From Kribbella albertanoniae (GTDB lineage Bacteria; Actinomycetota; Actinomycetes; Propionibacteriales; Kribbellaceae): a stretch of 49,543 nucleotides of DNA. A program made the translations under genes and the position numbers. This document shows, piece after piece, positions 48,774 through 49,543 of this stretch. Under the pieces are notes generated by a model, which was not told the DNA's origin, did no database searches, and saw only the letters and a program-made list of their open reading frames with translations. Location: contig NZ_SMKA01000029.1 in the NCBI RefSeq assembly GCF_004348455.1, positions 1 through 49,543 on the forward strand, in the 5' to 3' direction. The number at the start of each line of letters is the position of its first letter. The stretch's first letter is position 1.

Positions 48774-49543
48774 TCAGGTTGGGCAGGGTGGTGACGTGGG
48801 ACCCGCGTGCGCCTCGCCCCATGGATCAAAGTCGCTGCTCAGGTCCAACCGTGCGCGGTGTCTTGCTGGTTCGGGTGGCAGGTCTTCGCCCCAGACGGCA
48901 CGCATGGTGGCCGCGCGAATATCCGTTGCCGTCAGCAAAGACCCCTCGTCCCCGCCCGCCTCGGGACCACACCGAACCAGCCCGTCCGCGCCAGGCTCGC
49001 CCGCCTGCAGCCCACGCGCACCCAGCCCATCCATGCAGCGCTCGGTCATGCCGGTCTCGGTCATGCCGGGTTTGGTTGTGCTGGAGGTGCAGGTGGCGTG
49101 GGCGCGCGCAGTCGCCAGCGACGGTTCGGCTGGAGTTCTTGGGGGTGTTCGGCGTTTGATCGATGGTGGGTTGGCCCAGGTCGGGAGGGCGACGTGGACT
49201 TTGCCGTTGGTGATGGTGATGACCCATTTGCCGGCGTGCAGGTCGACGTGGTGAATGCGGCAGAGCAGGACCAGGTTGCTGACCGCGGTGGTGCCGCCGT
49301 CGATCCAGGATCTGAGGTGGTGGGCGTCGCATTGGACTGGTGGGGCGCCGCAGACGACGCAGCCGCGGTCTCGGGTGTTCAGGGCGCGCCGCATTCCTTT
49401 GGTGACAAGGCGTTCGCAGCGGCCGACGTCGAGGGGTTCGGAGTTGGAGCCGAGGACGACGGGGATGATTTTGGCGTCGCAGGCCAGGAGGCGGGCGGTG
49501 GATGCGGACAGGCCGGCGCCGAAGACGGTGTCGCCGATGCAGC
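48774..49543 (-). CDS. DUF222/HNH endonuclease family protein, N-terminal end beyond the window
   Basis: The minus-strand frame is open from the right edge to TGA at 48776-48774; the start lies outside. From the edge it reads CIGDTVFGAGLSASTARLLA, DAKIIPVVLGSNSEPLDVG, then the HNH domain RDRGCVVCGAPPVQCDAHH, LRSWIDGGTTAVSNLVLLC, RIHHVDLHAGKWVI. The Cys and His residues of the beta-beta-alpha-metal site are present. A variable C-terminal tail rich in Thr/Pro/Gly ends with DFDPWGEAHAGP. This family is abundant in Nocardioidales and mycobacteria; its role (nuclease of possible mobile or phage origin) is not established. Confidence 0.9.
   Translation of the reverse strand, partial: CIGDTVFGAGLSASTARLLACDAKIIPVVLGSNSEPLDVGRCERLVTKGMRRALNTRDRGCVVCGAPPVQCDAHHLRSWIDGGTTAVSNLVLLCRIHHVDLHAGKWVITITNGKVHVALPTWANPPSIKRRTPPRTPAEPSLATARAHATCTSSTTKPGMTETGMTERCMDGLGARGLQAGEPGADGLVRCGPEAGGDEGSLLTATDIRAATMRAVWGEDLPPEPARHRARLDLSSDFDPWGEAHAGPTSPPCPT

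Overview
The window is high-GC actinobacterial chromosome. Gene content and sequence style point to the Nocardioidales, perhaps near Kribbella, but this rests on recognition and not on a search. Supporting features are LamG plus giant Rhs/YD-repeat proteins, GH76 and ROK genes, an Rv3235-family gene, a Ku gene, a WS/DGAT acyltransferase, a GT87 mannosyltransferase-like gene and a DUF222-HNH gene. No rRNA, tRNA, CRISPR array, transposase or integrase was recognised.

Layout. (1) 1-11 kb is ordinary core or metabolic DNA: tryptophan 2,3-dioxygenase with a downstream membrane protein, a small membrane-anchored protein, a secreted GH76 alpha-mannanase followed by a ROK regulator, a DUF2505 protein, a 58-residue CxxC protein, a secreted lipase divergent from a TetR regulator with a clear candidate operator, a DUF3616-like protein, delta-1-pyrroline-5-carboxylate dehydrogenase, and an alpha/beta hydrolase. 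(2) 11-31 kb is one large accessory island transcribed right to left: a polymorphic (Rhs/YD) toxin locus. A secreted LamG protein (30862-27410) is translationally coupled to a full-length secreted Rhs protein (27410-21003) whose C-terminus is a papain-like (Tox-PL) toxin, followed by an overlapping Imm35/YrhB-like immunity gene. Downstream lie displaced modules: a 5'-truncated Rhs gene of another lineage with an unassigned toxin tip plus Imm32; a second Rhs 3' cassette (about 90% similar to the live gene by eye, one in-frame TAG) with a HINT domain and HNH nuclease tip plus a Tdi1/DUF1851-type immunity gene; and a decayed toxin remnant coupled to an intact 191-residue putative immunity gene. 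The repeated Rhs core (about 1.95 kb in two direct copies) could let recombination swap the live toxin tip. (3) 31-44 kb is core DNA: a YfhO-type membrane protein, VOC protein, Ku, a DUF6912-like protein, WS/DGAT acyltransferase, a cupredoxin-like lipoprotein with a coupled membrane protein, GT87, a HAD hydrolase, a DUF4097 protein, and a CpaE/CpaB (SAF) pair. (4) 44-48 kb holds a small excisionase-type HTH protein, a conserved hypothetical protein, a LysM protein with a seven-unit TEPRS repeat, an Rv3235-family protein and a VanW protein. (5) The right edge carries a DUF222/HNH nuclease cut by the window end, and an ~880 bp gene-poor stretch before it.

How the parts work together: in the island, the LamG and Rhs proteins are inferred to be exported by their signal peptides and to form a surface shell or fibre delivering the C-terminal toxin to neighbours, while the 3' immunity genes protect siblings. 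The retained immunity genes behind broken toxins suggest continuing protection against sister strains that still carry those toxins. A short inverted repeat (CGTCCGAA...TTCGGACG) recurs at two convergent gene ends and once in the gene-poor stretch, suggesting a dispersed terminator-like element. All functional assignments are by eye from motifs; no database search was run.
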